In this document: positions 63,601-64,000 of the stretch, piece after piece | Layout of the letters: each line of letters starts with the position of its first letter | How positions within the stretch are numbered: the stretch's first letter is position 1 | Assembly (NCBI GenBank): GCA_027886175.1 | Contig: JAJNNQ010000023.1 | Span: 1,146,501-1,210,500, forward strand | DNA from: Phylloscopus collybita | Lineage: Eukaryota; Chordata; Aves; Passeriformes; Phylloscopidae | Direction of reading: 5' to 3' | Length of the DNA: 64,000 nucleotides | Notes under the pieces: generated by a model | What the model was told of the DNA's origin: nothing | Seen by the model: only the letters and a program-made list of their open reading frames with translations | Database searches by the model: none | Made by a program: the position numbers and the translations under genes

Positions 63601-64000
63601 CTGAGGGATGGGAATGGAAAACATAACTGGGAGATGTAACTGGGTGAAGCACCAGAGCTGCTCCCAGCCCAGGAAAGGAAGGCAGGAATGCTTTGCCAGA
63701 ATATCAGAATTTTCCTTGTCAGCAGTGGGTGTCTCATTCCCTGGAAAAGCACTAAGGAGAACACCCCACCTCTGCCTGGCCCCACTGGCACTGGCACACA
63801 CACACATAATAACAGTCATCAGAAGTTTCAGGCATTTAAAAACTTTGATCCTCTTGAAAGAAGTAAAATGGAGGAGTTGCTGAAGGCGATGATTTCCTGG
63901 GAACACGAGGAGTTCAAAAGCGGTCAAATAGAGGAGTAATAAAATAAAACCTTTCATCTTGCCACTTTACATTCGTTTAAGCTACACTTACAGAATTCCA
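63601..64000 (-). other. Intron 5' of exon w1 (incomplete)
   Basis: A short (CA)n near 63796. The upstream AAA2 exon is not present, so it lies beyond the window. Confidence 0.85.

Overview
The window is a vertebrate nuclear intronic landscape, almost certainly from a bird and probably a songbird. The evidence is abundant CR1 LINE 3' ends, short solo LTRs of several endogenous-retrovirus families, GC-rich exons, and a single large multi-exon gene. No bacterial-type gene, RNA gene or CRISPR array is visible.

The only protein-coding gene I can support is on the minus strand. It is an axonemal outer-arm dynein heavy chain, best assigned to DNAH9. I could place 26 internal exons (named w1 to w26 here in transcript order, so w1 is at the high-coordinate end). 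They lie between 63600 and 1982. All have GT donors and AG acceptors, all join in frame, and together they give 4745 nt, about 1581 codons without a stop. The encoded segment runs from the end of AAA2 through AAA3 (Walker A in w3, Walker B in w4), AAA4 (Walker A in w9, Walker B in w10), the stalk and microtubule-binding domain (w13 to w17), AAA5 (w18 to about w21) and into the AAA6/C-terminal region (w22 to w26). The start and end of the gene lie outside the window on both sides. The protein would act as a ciliary beat motor.

Layout: 1-1981 is intron with a local tandem duplication and a long A/C-rich tract. 1982-5743 holds the two most 3' exons. 5744-15986 is a 10.2-kb intron. 15987-29123 has eight exons separated by simple repeats, a tandem LTR triplet and a 480-bp purine tract. 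28.9-45.4 kb has the stalk exons, a 100-bp minisatellite and several solo LTRs. 45.2-53.5 kb is the densest exon cluster (AAA3/AAA4). 53.5-64.0 kb has three exons and a cluster of nested and adjacent LTRs.

The most unusual signal concerns mobile DNA and splice sites. Three exons (w3, w4, w25) have a solo LTR whose 5' end lies only 16-17 nt upstream of the 3' splice site, in all three cases antisense to the gene. In each, the branch point may therefore come from LTR sequence. A fourth acceptor (w18) is fed by a polypyrimidine tract of about 480 nt. The 3' end of exon w20 with its weak donor is copied twice into its own intron between simple repeats. I did not find a novel gene system.
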